Below, piece by piece: positions 25,815 through 37,411 of a stretch of DNA of 49,806 nt (positions are counted from its first letter, which is position 1; each line of letters begins with the position of its first letter). The stretch lies in assembly GCF_014656075.1 (NCBI RefSeq), contig NZ_BNBS01000057.1, forward strand, positions 1-49,806, read 5' to 3'. The notes below the pieces were generated by a model. That model did not search any database. It was not told where the DNA came from and saw only the letters and a list, made by a program, of their open reading frames with translations. Made by a program: the position numbers and the translations under genes. The stretch comes from Streptomyces hydrogenans (GTDB taxonomy: Bacteria; Actinomycetota; Actinomycetes; Streptomycetales; Streptomycetaceae).

Positions 25815-27707
25815 TTACACCGCCCTCATCAGCAGGGTCGCGGCGATGAGGACCGCCGTACCGCCGAACATGGAGACCGCGTACGAGCGGACGTAGCCGT
25901 TCTGCAGCTTGCGCAGCCGGCCGGAGAGCCCGCCGACGCCGGCCGCGGTGCCGTTGACCACGCCGTCCACCAGGGAGTGGTCGACGTAGACCAGCGAGCG
26001 GGTCAGGTGGGTGCCGCCGGTGACGAAGACGGCGTGGTTGAAGTCGTCCTGGAGCAGGTCGCGGCGGGCGGCCCGGGTGAGCAGCGAGCCGCGCGGGGCG
26101 ACCACCGGCACCGGGCGGCGCCCGTACTGGAGGTACGCGAGCCCGACGCCGATCACCATGACGGCGACGGTGGCGGCGGTGACGGCGGCGGCGCTGATCG
26201 GCGGGTGGCCGTGGGCGTAGCCGGTGACCGGCTCCAGCCACTCGACGAAGCCGCTGAGCTCGAAGACGGCGCCTCCGGCGACCGAGCCGACGGCGAGCAG
26301 CACCATCGGGATCACCATGGACTTCGGGGACTCGTGCGGGTGCGGCGGGTTGCCGTCGGCGTCGTCCTGCCAGCGCTTCTCGCCGAAGAAGGTCATCAGC
26401 ATCACGCGCGTCATGTAGTACGCGGTGATGGCGGCGCCCAGCAGGGTGACCGCGCCGAGGATCCAGCCCTCGGTGCCGCCCTTGGCGAAGGCCGCCTCGA
26501 TGATCTTGTCCTTGGAGAAGAAGCCGGACAGGCCCGGGAAGCCGATGATCGCGAGGTAGCCGAGGCCGAAGGTGACGAAGGTGACCGGCATGTACTTCCG
26601 CAGGCCGCCGTACTTCCGCATGTCGACCTCGTCGTTCATGCCGTGCATGACCGAACCGGCGCCGAGGAACAGCCCGGCCTTGAAGAAGCCGTGCGTCACC
26701 AGGTGCATGATCGCGAAGACGTAGCCGATCGGGCCGAGGCCGGCCGCCAGGATCATGTAGCCGATCTGCGACATCGTCGACCCGGCGAGGGCCTTCTTGA
26801 TGTCGTCCTTCGCGCAACCGACGATCGCACCGAAGAGCAGCGTGACCGCGCCGACGATGGTGACGACGAGCTGCGCGTCCGGCGCCGCGTTGAAGATGTC
26901 GGCCGAGCGGACGATCAGGTACACACCGGCGGTGACCATGGTGGCGGCGTGGATGAGGGCCGAGACCGGGGTCGGGCCCTCCATCGCGTCACCGAGCCAG
27001 GACTGCAGCGGCACCTGGGCCGACTTGCCGCAGGCCGCGAGGAGCAGCATCAGGCCGATCGCCGTCAGCTTGCCCTCCGAGGTCTCCCCCGCCGAGGCGA
27101 GGACCGGCCCGAAGGCGAAGGTGCCGAAGGTGGTGAACATCAGCATGATCGCGATCGACAGGCCGATGTCGCCGACCCGGTTGACCAGGAACGCCTTCTT
27201 CGCGGCGGTGGCCGCGCTGGGCTTGTGCTGCCAGAAGCCGATCAGGAGGTACGAGGCGAGGCCGACGCCCTCCCAGCCGAAGTACAGCAGCAGGTAGTTG
27301 TCCGCCAGGACGAGCAGCAGCATCGCCGCGACGAACAGGTTCAGGTAGCCGAAGAAGCGGCGGCGCCGCTCGTCGTGCTCCATGTACCCGATCGAGTACA
27401 CGTGGATGAGCGTGCCCACCCCGCTGATCAGCAGCACGAAGGTCATCGACAGCTGGTCGAGCTGGAAGGCGACGTCCGCCTGGAAGCCCTCGACGGGGAT
27501 CCAGGTGAACAGGTGCTGGTGCATCGCCCGGTCGTCGGCGCTCCTGCCCAGCATGTCGGCGAAGAGGGCGAGACCGATGACGAAGGAGACGGCCGCGAGG
27601 AGCGTGCCGAGCCAGTGCCCGGTCTTGTCGAGCCGGCGGCCGCCGCACAGCAGGACGGCCGCTCCGAGCAGGGGCGCCGCGATGAGCAGCGCAATCAGGT
27701 TGTCCAC
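25815..27707 (-). CDS. nuoL: NADH-quinone oxidoreductase subunit L
   Basis: A 630-residue membrane subunit, the largest of the three antiporter-like proteins and the one with the long lateral helix in known structures. Motifs: YMEHDERRRRFFGYLNLFVA, YFGWEGVGLASYLLIGFW (TM5 Glu), SAQVPLQSWLGDAMEGPTPV (TM7 Lys), ALIHAATMVTAGVYLIVRSA and CAKDDIKKALAGSTMSQIGY. The start is the GTG at 27707, 11 bp after the nuoK stop, with GAGGGG upstream. It ends in TAA, unusual in this GC-rich neighbourhood. Confidence 0.97.
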   Translation of the reverse strand: MDNLIALLIAAPLLGAAVLLCGGRRLDKTGHWLGTLLAAVSFVIGLALFADMLGRSADDRAMHQHLFTWIPVEGFQADVAFQLDQLSMTFVLLISGVGTLIHVYSIGYMEHDERRRRFFGYLNLFVAAMLLLVLADNYLLLYFGWEGVGLASYLLIGFWQHKPSAATAAKKAFLVNRVGDIGLSIAIMLMFTTFGTFAFGPVLASAGETSEGKLTAIGLMLLLAACGKSAQVPLQSWLGDAMEGPTPVSALIHAATMVTAGVYLIVRSADIFNAAPDAQLVVTIVGAVTLLFGAIVGCAKDDIKKALAGSTMSQIGYMILAAGLGPIGYVFAIMHLVTHGFFKAGLFLGAGSVMHGMNDEVDMRKYGGLRKYMPVTFVTFGLGYLAIIGFPGLSGFFSKDKIIEAAFAKGGTEGWILGAVTLLGAAITAYYMTRVMLMTFFGEKRWQDDADGNPPHPHESPKSMVIPMVLLAVGSVAGGAVFELSGFVEWLEPVTGYAHGHPPISAAAVTAATVAVMVIGVGLAYLQYGRRPVPVVAPRGSLLTRAARRDLLQDDFNHAVFVTGGTHLTRSLVYVDHSLVDGVVNGTAAGVGGLSGRLRKLQNGYVRSYAVSMFGGTAVLIAATLLMRAV

Positions 27708-27718
27708 GGTTCAGCCCC

Positions 27719-28018
27719 TCACAGCTTCATCAGGCTGGCGTCGTCGACCGAGGCCGAGTGGCGGGATCGGAAGACGGACACGATGATCGCGAGCCCGACG
27801 ACGACCTCCGCGGCGGCCACGACCATCGTGAAGAAGGCGATGATCTGGCCGTCGAGGTTGCCGTGCATACGGGAGAAGGTGACGAACGCGAGGTTGCAGG
27901 CGTTCAGCATCAGCTCCACGCACATGAAGACCACGATCGCGTTCCGCCGGATCAGCACCCCGACCGCTCCGATGGTGAACAACAGGGCGGCGAGATACAG
28001 GTAGTTGACGGGGTTCAC
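27719..28018 (-). CDS. nuoK: NADH-quinone oxidoreductase subunit K
   Basis: A 99-residue protein with three membrane helices, the normal NuoK length. The two conserved buried glutamates sit in VFMCVELMLNACNLAFV and VVAAAEVVVGLAIIVSVFR. They are part of the proton path at the junction of the membrane arm. Its ATG overlaps the nuoJ stop by 4 bp (ATGA). Confidence 0.97.
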   Translation of the reverse strand: MNPVNYLYLAALLFTIGAVGVLIRRNAIVVFMCVELMLNACNLAFVTFSRMHGNLDGQIIAFFTMVVAAAEVVVGLAIIVSVFRSRHSASVDDASLMKL

Positions 28019-28839
28019 CGGTTGGCCTCCTCTTCGTCCCGGTCACGGCCCAGCCGCTCCGAGGAGCGCTGCTCCAGGGCCTTGAGGTCGGCGAGCGCCT
28101 CGCCCGACACGTCCCGCACCTGGCCCCGCTTGCGCAGGGTCGAGATGACGGTGAGCTCGGACGGGGTGCCGTCGGGCAGCAGGCCCGGCACGTCCACGGC
28201 GTTGTGCCGGGCGTAGACGCCGGGGGCGGGCAGCGGCGGCAGGTGCTTGCCGTCGCGCACGCGCTGCTCGGCCAGCTCGCGCTGGGTCCTGGCCCGCTCG
28301 GTGCGCTCCCGGTGGGTGAGGAGCATCGCGCCGACGGACGCGGTGATCAGCAGGGCGCCGGTGATCTCGAAGGCGAAGACGTACTTGGTGAAGATGAGGG
28401 CCGCCAGGCCCTCCACGTTCCCCCCGTGGGCCGCGTTGGCCGCGCCGAGGCCGGCGAACTCGGTCAGCGCCGCGTTCCCGATCCCGGCGAAGAGCAGCAC
28501 GCCGAAGCCGAGGCCGCAGGCGGCGGCCCACCAGCGCTGGCCCTTGATGGTCTCCTTCAGCGAGTCCGCGGCCGTGACGCCGACCAGCATGACGACGAAG
28601 AGGAAGAGCATCATGATCGCGCCGGTGTAGACGACGATCTGGACGATGCCGAGGAAGTACGCGCCGTTGGCCAGGTAGAAGACCGCGAGGACGATCATCG
28701 TGCCGGCCAGGCACAGGGCGCTGTGCACGGCCTTCCTCATGAGGATGGTGCACAGCGCGCCGACGACGGCGACGGTGCCGAGCACCCAGAACTGGAACGC
28801 CTCACCGGTGGAGGTGGCGTAGGCGGCGAGCGCGCTCAT
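28015..28839 (-). CDS. nuoJ: NADH-quinone oxidoreductase subunit J with long C-terminal tail
   Basis: A 274-residue protein. The first 170 residues are the five-helix NuoJ core, including ANGAYFLGIVQIVVYTGAIM followed by MLFLFVVMLVG, the conserved TM3 pi-bulge region. The remaining ~100 residues (from THRERTERARTQRELAEQR) are charged and presumably cytoplasmic. E. coli NuoJ is about 184 residues, so this tail is an extension, probably shared with other actinobacterial NuoJ. It overlaps nuoI upstream and nuoK downstream by 4 bp each. Confidence 0.97.
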   Translation of the reverse strand: MSALAAYATSTGEAFQFWVLGTVAVVGALCTILMRKAVHSALCLAGTMIVLAVFYLANGAYFLGIVQIVVYTGAIMMLFLFVVMLVGVTAADSLKETIKGQRWWAAACGLGFGVLLFAGIGNAALTEFAGLGAANAAHGGNVEGLAALIFTKYVFAFEITGALLITASVGAMLLTHRERTERARTQRELAEQRVRDGKHLPPLPAPGVYARHNAVDVPGLLPDGTPSELTVISTLRKRGQVRDVSGEALADLKALEQRSSERLGRDRDEEEANR

Positions 28840-29453
28840 CGGCCGGTCACCTTCCCCGACGCGGGCTCGTTCTCGCCGGAGGTCGAGGCGGCCTCCTGCG
28901 GCTCCTCGCCCTTGGAGACGGCGACCTGGCGCTCGGTCCCGGGCGCCACCTCGGTGACCAGCCCCCGGTAGTAGTCCTGCTCGGTCATGCCGGGGAAGAT
29001 CGCGTGCGGGGTGTCGACCATGCGGTCGTCGAGGCCCGCGAGCAGCTGCTCCTTGGTGTAGATCAGGTTCTCGCGGGAGGAGTCGGCCAGCTCGAACTCG
29101 TTCGTCATCGTGAGCGCGCGGGTGGGGCACGCCTCGATGCACAGCCCGCACAGGATGCAGCGGGCGTAGTTGATCTGGTAGACGCGGCCGTACCGCTCGC
29201 CGGGCGAGTAGCGCTCCTCGTCGGTGTTGTCCGCGCCCTCCACGTAGATGGCGTCGGCGGGACAGGCCCAGGCGCACAGCTCGCAGCCGACGCACTTCTC
29301 CAGGCCGTCCGGGTGGCGGTTGAGCTGGTGCCGGCCGTGGAAGCGGGGTGCCGTCGTCTTCTTCTGCTCCGGGTACTGCTCGGTCAGCCGCTTCTTGAAC
29401 ATGGCCTTGAAGGTCACGCCGAAGCCGGCCACCGGATTCTGGAAGTCAGACAC
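28836..29453 (-). CDS. nuoI: NADH-quinone oxidoreductase subunit I (two [4Fe-4S] clusters)
   Basis: A 205-residue ferredoxin-like subunit with both CxxCxxCxxxCP motifs, CVGCELCAWACP and CILCGLCIEACP. These hold clusters N6a and N6b, which pass electrons from NuoG towards NuoB. The start is the GTG at 29453 (protein begins VSDFQNPVAGFG) with GAGGGGG upstream. It overlaps the end of nuoH by 8 bp. The C-terminus (EEPQEAASTSGENEPASG) is a low-complexity acidic tail. Confidence 0.97.
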   Translation of the reverse strand: MSDFQNPVAGFGVTFKAMFKKRLTEQYPEQKKTTAPRFHGRHQLNRHPDGLEKCVGCELCAWACPADAIYVEGADNTDEERYSPGERYGRVYQINYARCILCGLCIEACPTRALTMTNEFELADSSRENLIYTKEQLLAGLDDRMVDTPHAIFPGMTEQDYYRGLVTEVAPGTERQVAVSKGEEPQEAASTSGENEPASGKVTGR

Positions 29454-30801
29454 GATCCGTCCCCCTCTCATCACTCTCAGTAGCAGTATCGGGGCCACCA
29501 CTGACAACGAGGTCCCGCTGGTGTCGGGGCCTGCGCCGGGGCACGGGCGGCAGGGACTGTCCGGGCTTGGGCGGTACGGGGAAGCCGCCGGCCATCGGGT
29601 CGAAGGCCCGCTCGGCCTCGGCGGCCGGCTCCTCCTTCTTCCGGTCGCGGTAGAAGTCGGCGAGGAAGGAGAGCAGCAGCACCACCAGGACGGCACCGGC
29701 CACGTACAGCACGATGTTGGTGAAGGCGATGTTCTCGTTGCGCAGCGCCCGGACGGTGGCGACCAGCATCAGCCAGACCACGGAGACCGGGATGAGCACC
29801 TTCCAGCCGAGCTTCATCAGCTGGTCGTAGCGGACCCGGGGCAGGGTGCCGCGGAGCCAGATGAAGAAGAAGAGCAGCAGCTGCACCTTGAGGACGAACC
29901 ACAGCATCGGCCACCAGCCGTGGTTGGCGCCCTCCCAGAAGGTGGAGACCGGGTACGGGGCCCGCCAGCCGCCCAGGAAGAGGGTCACCGACACGGCGGA
30001 GACCGTCACCATGTTCACGTACTCGGCGAGCATGAACATCGCGAACTTGATGGAGGAGTACTCGGTGTTGAAGCCGCCGACGAGGTCGCCCTCGGACTCC
30101 GGCATGTCGAAGGGGGCGCGGTTGGTCTCGCCCACCATCGTGATGATGTAGATGAGGAAGGAGACCGGCAGCAGGACGATGAACCAGCGGTCCTGCTGGG
30201 CCTCGACGATCGCCGAGGTCGACATCGAGCCGGAGTAGAGGAAGACCGAGGCGAAGGCCGCGCCCATGGCGATCTCGTACGAGATCATCTGGGCGCAGGA
30301 GCGCAGTCCGCCGAGGAGCGGGTACGTCGAGCCGGACGACCAGCCGGCGAGCACGATGCCGTAGATGCCGACGGAGGCGACCGCGAGGATGTAGAGCATC
30401 GCGATCGGCAGGTCGGTGAGCTGCATCGTGGTGCGCTGGCCGAAGATCGACACCTCGTTGCCGGCCGGCCCGAAGGGGATCACGGCGATCGCCATGAAGG
30501 CGGGGATGGCGGCGACGATCGGGGCCAGGACGTAGACGACCTTGTCGGCCCGCTTGACGATCACGTCCTCCTTGAGCATCAGCTTGATGCCGTCCGCGAG
30601 GGACTGGAGGAGGCCCCAGGGGCCGTGCCGGTTGGGGCCGATGCGCAGCTGCATCCAGGCGACGACCTTGCGCTCCCACACGATGGAGAAGAGCACGGTG
30701 ACCATCAGGAACGCGAAGCAGAAGACCGCCTTGATCGCGACGAGCCACCAGGGGTCCGTCCCGAACATGGAGAGGTCCTCGGCGGCGAGGAGGGTGTTCA
30801 C
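29446..30801 (-). CDS. nuoH: NADH-quinone oxidoreductase subunit H with Pro-rich C-terminal extension
   Basis: A 451-residue subunit that forms most of the quinone-binding chamber with NuoB and NuoD. Signatures: WMQLRIGPNRHGPWGLLQSL, GETNRAPFDMPESEGDLVGG and FFIWLRGTLPRVRYDQLM. The E. coli protein is about 325 residues. Here about 70 extra residues follow the last helix, including a PVPPKPGQSLPPVPRRRPRH stretch. The start is GTG at 30801, overlapping the nuoG stop by 4 bp. Confidence 0.97.
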   Translation of the reverse strand: MNTLLAAEDLSMFGTDPWWLVAIKAVFCFAFLMVTVLFSIVWERKVVAWMQLRIGPNRHGPWGLLQSLADGIKLMLKEDVIVKRADKVVYVLAPIVAAIPAFMAIAVIPFGPAGNEVSIFGQRTTMQLTDLPIAMLYILAVASVGIYGIVLAGWSSGSTYPLLGGLRSCAQMISYEIAMGAAFASVFLYSGSMSTSAIVEAQQDRWFIVLLPVSFLIYIITMVGETNRAPFDMPESEGDLVGGFNTEYSSIKFAMFMLAEYVNMVTVSAVSVTLFLGGWRAPYPVSTFWEGANHGWWPMLWFVLKVQLLLFFFIWLRGTLPRVRYDQLMKLGWKVLIPVSVVWLMLVATVRALRNENIAFTNIVLYVAGAVLVVLLLSFLADFYRDRKKEEPAAEAERAFDPMAGGFPVPPKPGQSLPPVPRRRPRHQRDLVVSGGPDTATESDERGTDRV

Positions 30802-33277
30802 GCCTGCACCTCCGTCGAAGGGGTGGCCGGGCCGATCCGGACGACGTCGCCCGGGCGGGCGCCGGTGTCGGCGAGGACGCCGCGGCCGGCCGAGTTCAGG
30901 GGGAGCCAGACGACCCGGTCGGGCATCTCGGTGACCTGGAGGGGGAAGGCGACCGCGCCGGCGGGGCCGGTGACCTCGACGAGGTCGCCGTCCTTGACGC
31001 CGGTGTCGGCGGCGGTGCCGGCGGAGAGCCGGGCGACCGCCGCGTGACGGGTGCCGGCCAGGGCGGTGTCGCCCTCCTGGAGCCGGCCGAGGTCGAGCAG
31101 CAGCCGGTGGCCGGCGAGGACGGCCTCGCCTTCGCCGGGCCGGGGGGCCGGAACCGCGTGGGCGGTGGGCTCGGAGGCCCGCTCCTCGGTCCAGCGGCCG
31201 AGCCGGTCCAGCTCGCGCCGGGCCGCCTTGAGGTCGGGCAGGGCGAGGTGGGCGTCCATGGCGTCGGCGAGCATGTGGAGCACGCGCGCGTCGGTCGGGG
31301 CGAGCGGGCGGGTCATCTGCTCGGGCTTGAGCGCGGCCTCGAACATCCGGACGCGGCCCTCCCAGTTGAGGAAGGTGCCGGACTTCTCGGCGACGGCGGC
31401 GACCGGCAGGACGACGTCGGCGCGCTCGGTGACCGCGCCGGGGCGCAGTTCCAGGGAGACGACGAAGGCCGCGTCGAGGGCTTCGCGGGCGCGCGCCGGG
31501 TCCGGGAGGTCGTCGACGCCGACGCCTCCGACGAGGAGCCCGGCGAGTTCGCCGGAGGCGGCGGCCTCGACGATCTGTCCGGTGTCGCGGCCGTAGCCGT
31601 GCGGGAGCTCGCGGACGCCCCAGGCGGCGGCGACCTCCTCGCCCGCCCGGGGGTCGGTCGCGGGGCGGCCGCCGGGCAGCAGGCTCGGCAGCGCGCCGGC
31701 CTCGATCGCGCCGCGCTCACCGGCCCGGCGGGGGATCCAGACGAGCCGCGCGCCGGTGGCGGCGGAGGCGCGCAGGGCGGCGGTGAGCGCGCCGGGCACG
31801 GCGGCGAGCCGCTCGCCGACGGCGATGACGGCGCCCTCCTCGCGGAGTCCCTCGGAGGCGGTCCAGCCGGTGGAGTCGAGGCCGACGCGGGAGGTGAGGG
31901 CGTCGAGCCACTCGGTCTCGGTGCCGGGGGCGGCGGGCAGCAGGGTGCCGCCCGCCTTCTCCAGGCCGCGGGTGGCGTGGGTGGCGACCGCGTACGTCTT
32001 CTGCCCGTGCTTGCGCCAGGCCTTGCGGAGCCGCAGGAAGACGCCGGGGGCCTCCTCCTCGGACTCCAGGCCGACGAGCAGCACCGTCGGCGCGGCTTCG
32101 AGGGTCGTGTACGTGACCCCGCAGCCGTCCAGGTCGCGGCCGCGTCCGGCGACGGCGGAGGCGAGGAAGTCGGCCTCCTCGCCGGAGTGGACCCGGGCCC
32201 GGAAGTCGACGTCGTTGGTGTCGAGGGCGACGCGGGCGAACTTGGCGTAGGCGTAGGCGTCCTCGACGGTGAGCCGGCCGCCGGCCAGGACGCCGGCGCG
32301 GCCGCGGCCGAGGCCGCGGGCGGCCGCCTCCAGGGCCTCGGGCCAGGAGGCGGGTTCGAGGACGCCGTCGGCGTTGCGCACCAGGGGGGTCGTCAGCCGG
32401 TCGCGCTGCTGCGCGTACCGGAAGCCGAACCGGCCCTTGTCGCAGATCCACTCCTCGTTGACCTCGGGGTCGTTCTGCGCGAGGCGGCGCATGACCTTGC
32501 CGCGCCGGTGGTCGGTGCGGGTGGCGCAGCCGCCGGCGCAGTGCTCGCACACCGAGGGCGTCGACACGAGGTCGAAGGGGCGGGAGCGGAAGCGGTAGGC
32601 GGCCGAGGTGAGGGCGCCGACCGGGCAGATCTGGATGGTGTTGCCGGAGAAGTACGACTCGAAGGGGTCGCCCTCGCCGGTGCCGACCTGCTGGAGGGCG
32701 CCGCGCTCGACGAGTTCGATCATCGGGTCGCCGGCGACCTGGTTGGAGAAGCGGGTGCAGCGGGCGCAGAGCACGCACCGCTCGCGGTCGAGCAGCACCT
32801 GGGTGGAGATCGGCACCGGCTTCTCGTAGGTCCGCTTGACGCCCTCGAAGCGGGAGTCGGCCTGCCCGTGGGACATGGCCTGGTTCTGCAGGGGGCACTC
32901 GCCGCCCTTGTCGCAGACCGGGCAGTCCAGCGGGTGGTTGATGAGCAGCAGCTCCATCACGCCGTGCTGGGCCTTCTCGGCGACCGGCGACGTCAGCTGC
33001 GACTTGACGACCATGCCGTCGGTGCAGGTGATGGTGCAGGAGGCCATCGGCTTGCGCTGGCCCTCGACCTCGACGATGCACTGGCGGCAGGCGCCCGCGG
33101 GGTCGAGGAGGGGGTGGTCGCAGAAGCGGGGGATCTCGATGCCGAGCTGTTCGGCGGCGCGGATGACCAGGGTCCCCTTGGGGACGGAGATCTCGGCGCC
33201 GTCGATGGTCAGCGTGACCAGGTCCTCCGGGGGTACCGCCGGGCTTCCGCCGCCGGACGGGCCGGCCGTGGTGACCG

Positions 33278-33281
<4 letters not shown>
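30798..33281 (-). CDS. nuoG: NADH-quinone oxidoreductase subunit G (with N7-type cluster motif)
   Basis: An 827-residue electron-transfer subunit. In order: [2Fe-2S] N1b ligands (FCDHPLLDPAGACRQC, later MASC), the HPLDCPVCDKGGEC motif for N5, CVLCARC for N4, then CEHCAGGC followed 27 residues later by WIC. This last CxxCxxxCx27C pattern is that of the off-path N7 cluster kept only in some bacteria. The C-terminal ~550 residues form a molybdopterin-oxidoreductase-like fold that carries no cofactor in complex I. The ATG at 33281 overlaps nuoF by 4 bp. Confidence 0.96.
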
Positions 33282-34626
<1,345 letters not shown>

Positions 34627-34627
<1 letters not shown>

Positions 34628-35367
34628 CACGCTCCCTCCTGACCGGCTGCCTCGCCGCGCGGGTGGACGATTCGGGTCTGCGGGGTCTCGCCCTTGGCCA
34701 GGCGGAGGCCGACGAGGGAGGCGGGGCCGGCGCCGCCGGTGGCCTCGACGGCGCCGGGGCGCTCGTCGGGGAAGCCGGCGAGGATCCGGGCGGTCTCCTT
34801 GAAGGTGCAGAGGGGGGCGCCGCGGGTGGGTTCGACGGTGCGGCCCTCGCGGAGGTCGTCGACCATCTTCTTGGCCGACTCGGGGGTCTGGTTGTCGAAG
34901 AACTCCCAGTTGACCATCACCACGGGGGCGTAGTCGCAGGCCGCGTTGCACTCGATGTGCTCAAGGGTGATCTTGCCGTCGTCGGTGGTGCCGTTGTTGC
35001 CGACGCCGAGGTGCTCCTGGAGCTCCTCGAAGATGGCGTCGCCGCCCATGACCGCGCAGAGCGTGTTCGTACAGACGCCGACCTGGTAGTCGCCCGAGGG
35101 CTTCCGGCGGTACATGGTGTAGAAGGTCGCGACGGCGGTGACCTCGGCGGTGGTCAGGCCGAGCAGGTCGGCGCAGAACTGCATGCCGGTACGGGTCACG
35201 TGGCCCTCCTCCGACTGCACCAGGTGCAGCATCGGCAGGAGCGCGGAGCGGGAGCCGGGGTAGCGGTCGATGATCGCCCTGGCGTCCTCCTCCAACCGGG
35301 CCCGGACGTCGTCCGGGTAGGCGGGGGCGGGAAGCTGGGGCATCCCGAGGCTGACGTTCTCCGTCAT
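34627..35367 (-). CDS. nuoE: NADH-quinone oxidoreductase subunit E with C-terminal extension
   Basis: A 246-residue thioredoxin-like subunit. It carries the [2Fe-2S] N1a ligands in VCTNTLCAVMGG and IECNAACDYAPVVMVN, spaced as in NuoE. After the family core (ending near GAPLCTFKETARILAGFPDE) about 45 further residues form a Gly/Ala-rich tail. The start ATG at 35367 overlaps the nuoD stop by 4 bp. Confidence 0.97.
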
Positions 35368-36683
35368 CGGTCGACGCCTCCCATCACGGGGTCGATGGAG
35401 GCGACGGCGACGATGACGTCGGCGACCTGGCCGCCCTCGCACATCGCGGCCATGGCCTGGAGGTTGGTGAAGGACGGGTCGCGGAAGTGGACCCGGAAGG
35501 GGCGGGTGCCGCCGTCGGAGACCACGTGCACGCCGAGTTCGCCCTTGGGGGACTCGACGGCCGCGTACGCCTGGCCGGCCGGGACCCGGAAGCCCTCGGT
35601 GACCAGCTTGAAGTGGTGGATCAGGGCCTCCATGGAGGTGCCCATGATCTTCTTGATGTGGTCGAGGGAGTTGCCGAGGCCGTCGGGACCGAGGGCGAGC
35701 TGCGCGGGCCAGGCGATCTTCTTGTCGCCGACCATGACCGGGCCGGGCTCCAGCCGGTCGAGGCACTGCTCGACGATCCGCAGCGACTGGCGCATCTCCT
35801 CCAGGCGGATGAGGAAGCGGCCGTAGGCGTCGCAGCTGTCGGCGGTGGGGACCTCGAAGTCGTAGTTCTCGTAGCCGCAGTACGGGTCGGTCTTCCGCAG
35901 GTCGTGCGGGAGGCCCGCCGACCGGAGGATCGGTCCGGTGGCGCCGAGGGCCATGCAGCCGGTGAGGTCGAGGTGGCCGACGTCCTGCATGCGGGCCTTG
36001 AAGATGGGGTTGCCGGTGGCGAGCTTGTCGTACTCCGGCAGGTTCTTCTTCATGGTCTTCACGAACTCGCGCACGGCGTCGACGCCGCCGGGCGGGAGGT
36101 CCTGGGCGAGGCCGCCGGGCCGGATGTAGGCGTGGTTCATGCGCAGGCCGGTGATCAGCTCGTACAGGTCCAGGATCATCTCGCGGTCCCGGAAGCCGTA
36201 GATCATGATCGTGGTGGCGCCGAGCTCCATGCCGCCGGTGGCGATGCACACCAGGTGCGAGGAGAGCCGGTTGAGCTCCATGAGGAGGACCCGGATGACG
36301 CTCGCCCGGTCGGGGACGTCGTCGGTGATGCCGAGCAGCTTCTCCACGCCGAGGCAGTACGCCGTCTCGTTGTAGAACGAGGTGAGGTAGTCCATGCGCG
36401 TGACGAAGGTGGTGCCCTGCGTCCAGGTCCGGTACTCGAGGTTCTTCTCGATGCCGGTGTGGAGGTAGCCGATGCCGCAGCGGGCCTCGGTGACGGTCTC
36501 GCCGTCGATCTCCAGGATGAGCCGGAGCACGCCGTGGGTGGACGGGTGCTGGGGGCCCATGTTGACGACGATCCGCTCGTCGTCGGCCTTGGCCGCCGAC
36601 TGGACGACCTCGTCCCAGTCGCCGCCGGTGACCGTGTAGACGGACCCCTCGGTGGTCTCGCGGGGGCTTGATGCGGTGTTCAC
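35364..36683 (-). CDS. nuoD: NADH-quinone oxidoreductase subunit D (49-kDa type)
   Basis: A 439-residue subunit that shapes the quinone site with NuoB. Seen are the conserved NMGPQHPSTHGVLRLILEID loop, containing the quinone-headgroup His, and RTWTQGTTFVTRMDYLTSFY. The C-terminal block PFRVHFRDPSFTNLQAM is a relic of the hydrogenase large-subunit fold. NuoD is separate from NuoC here, unlike the E. coli fusion. The start is GTG at 36683, overlapping the nuoC stop by 4 bp. Confidence 0.97.
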   Translation of the reverse strand: MNTASSPRETTEGSVYTVTGGDWDEVVQSAAKADDERIVVNMGPQHPSTHGVLRLILEIDGETVTEARCGIGYLHTGIEKNLEYRTWTQGTTFVTRMDYLTSFYNETAYCLGVEKLLGITDDVPDRASVIRVLLMELNRLSSHLVCIATGGMELGATTIMIYGFRDREMILDLYELITGLRMNHAYIRPGGLAQDLPPGGVDAVREFVKTMKKNLPEYDKLATGNPIFKARMQDVGHLDLTGCMALGATGPILRSAGLPHDLRKTDPYCGYENYDFEVPTADSCDAYGRFLIRLEEMRQSLRIVEQCLDRLEPGPVMVGDKKIAWPAQLALGPDGLGNSLDHIKKIMGTSMEALIHHFKLVTEGFRVPAGQAYAAVESPKGELGVHVVSDGGTRPFRVHFRDPSFTNLQAMAAMCEGGQVADVIVAVASIDPVMGGVDR

Positions 36684-37411
36684 GAGTACGACCTCCGCTG
36701 GTCCGGAGCCGGGATCTGGGCGCCCTTGTACTCGACGGCGATGCCGCCGAGCGGATAGTCCTTGCGCTGCGGGTGGCCCTGCCAGTCGTCCGGCATCATG
36801 ATCCGGGTGAGGGCCTGGTGGCCTTCGAAGACGATTCCGAAGAAGTCGTAGGTCTCGCGCTCGTGCCAGTCGTTCGTCGGATAGACGTCCGTCAGCGACG
36901 GGATCCGCGGGTCGTGGTCGGGGGCCGAGACCTCCAGGCGGATCAGCCGGCCGTGGGTGAGCGAGCGCAGGTGGTAGACGGCGTGCAGCTCGCGGCCCTT
37001 GTCGCCCGGGTAGTGGACGCCGGAGACGCCGGTGCAGAGCTCGAAGCGGAGCGCCGGGTCGTCGCGCAGGGTGCGGGCGACGCGGACGAGGTGCTCGCGC
37101 TCGATGTGGAAGGTGAGCTCGCCCCGGTCGACGACCGTCTTCTCGATGGCGTTGCCGGGGAGGAGCCCCTGCTCCTCCAGGGCGCCTTCGAGCTCGTCGG
37201 CGACCTCGTCGAACCAGCCGCCGTAGGGGCGGGCGGCGGGGCCGGGGAGGCGGATCGAGCGGACGAGGCCGCCGTAGCCGGAGGTGTCGCCGCCGTTGTT
37301 CGCGCCGAACATGCCGCGCTGGAGCCGGACCTCCTCCCCGTGCTCGCCGCGCTGACCGGGCAGGTTCTGCTCGCTCAGCTCCTTCTCGGGGTTCGGGGTT
37401 TCGTCGCTCAA
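36680..37411 (-). CDS. nuoC: NADH-quinone oxidoreductase subunit C (30-kDa type)
   Basis: A 243-residue subunit with the family signature ERETYDFFGIVFEGHQALTR and the following DDWQGHPQRKDYPLGG. The first ~60 residues (from ETPNPEKELSEQNLPGQRGE) are a charged, probably disordered extension. The TTG at 37411 overlaps the nuoB stop (TTGA) and is the only start that fits the chain of overlaps in this operon. Confidence 0.95.
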   Translation of the reverse strand: MSDETPNPEKELSEQNLPGQRGEHGEEVRLQRGMFGANNGGDTSGYGGLVRSIRLPGPAARPYGGWFDEVADELEGALEEQGLLPGNAIEKTVVDRGELTFHIEREHLVRVARTLRDDPALRFELCTGVSGVHYPGDKGRELHAVYHLRSLTHGRLIRLEVSAPDHDPRIPSLTDVYPTNDWHERETYDFFGIVFEGHQALTRIMMPDDWQGHPQRKDYPLGGIAVEYKGAQIPAPDQRRSYS

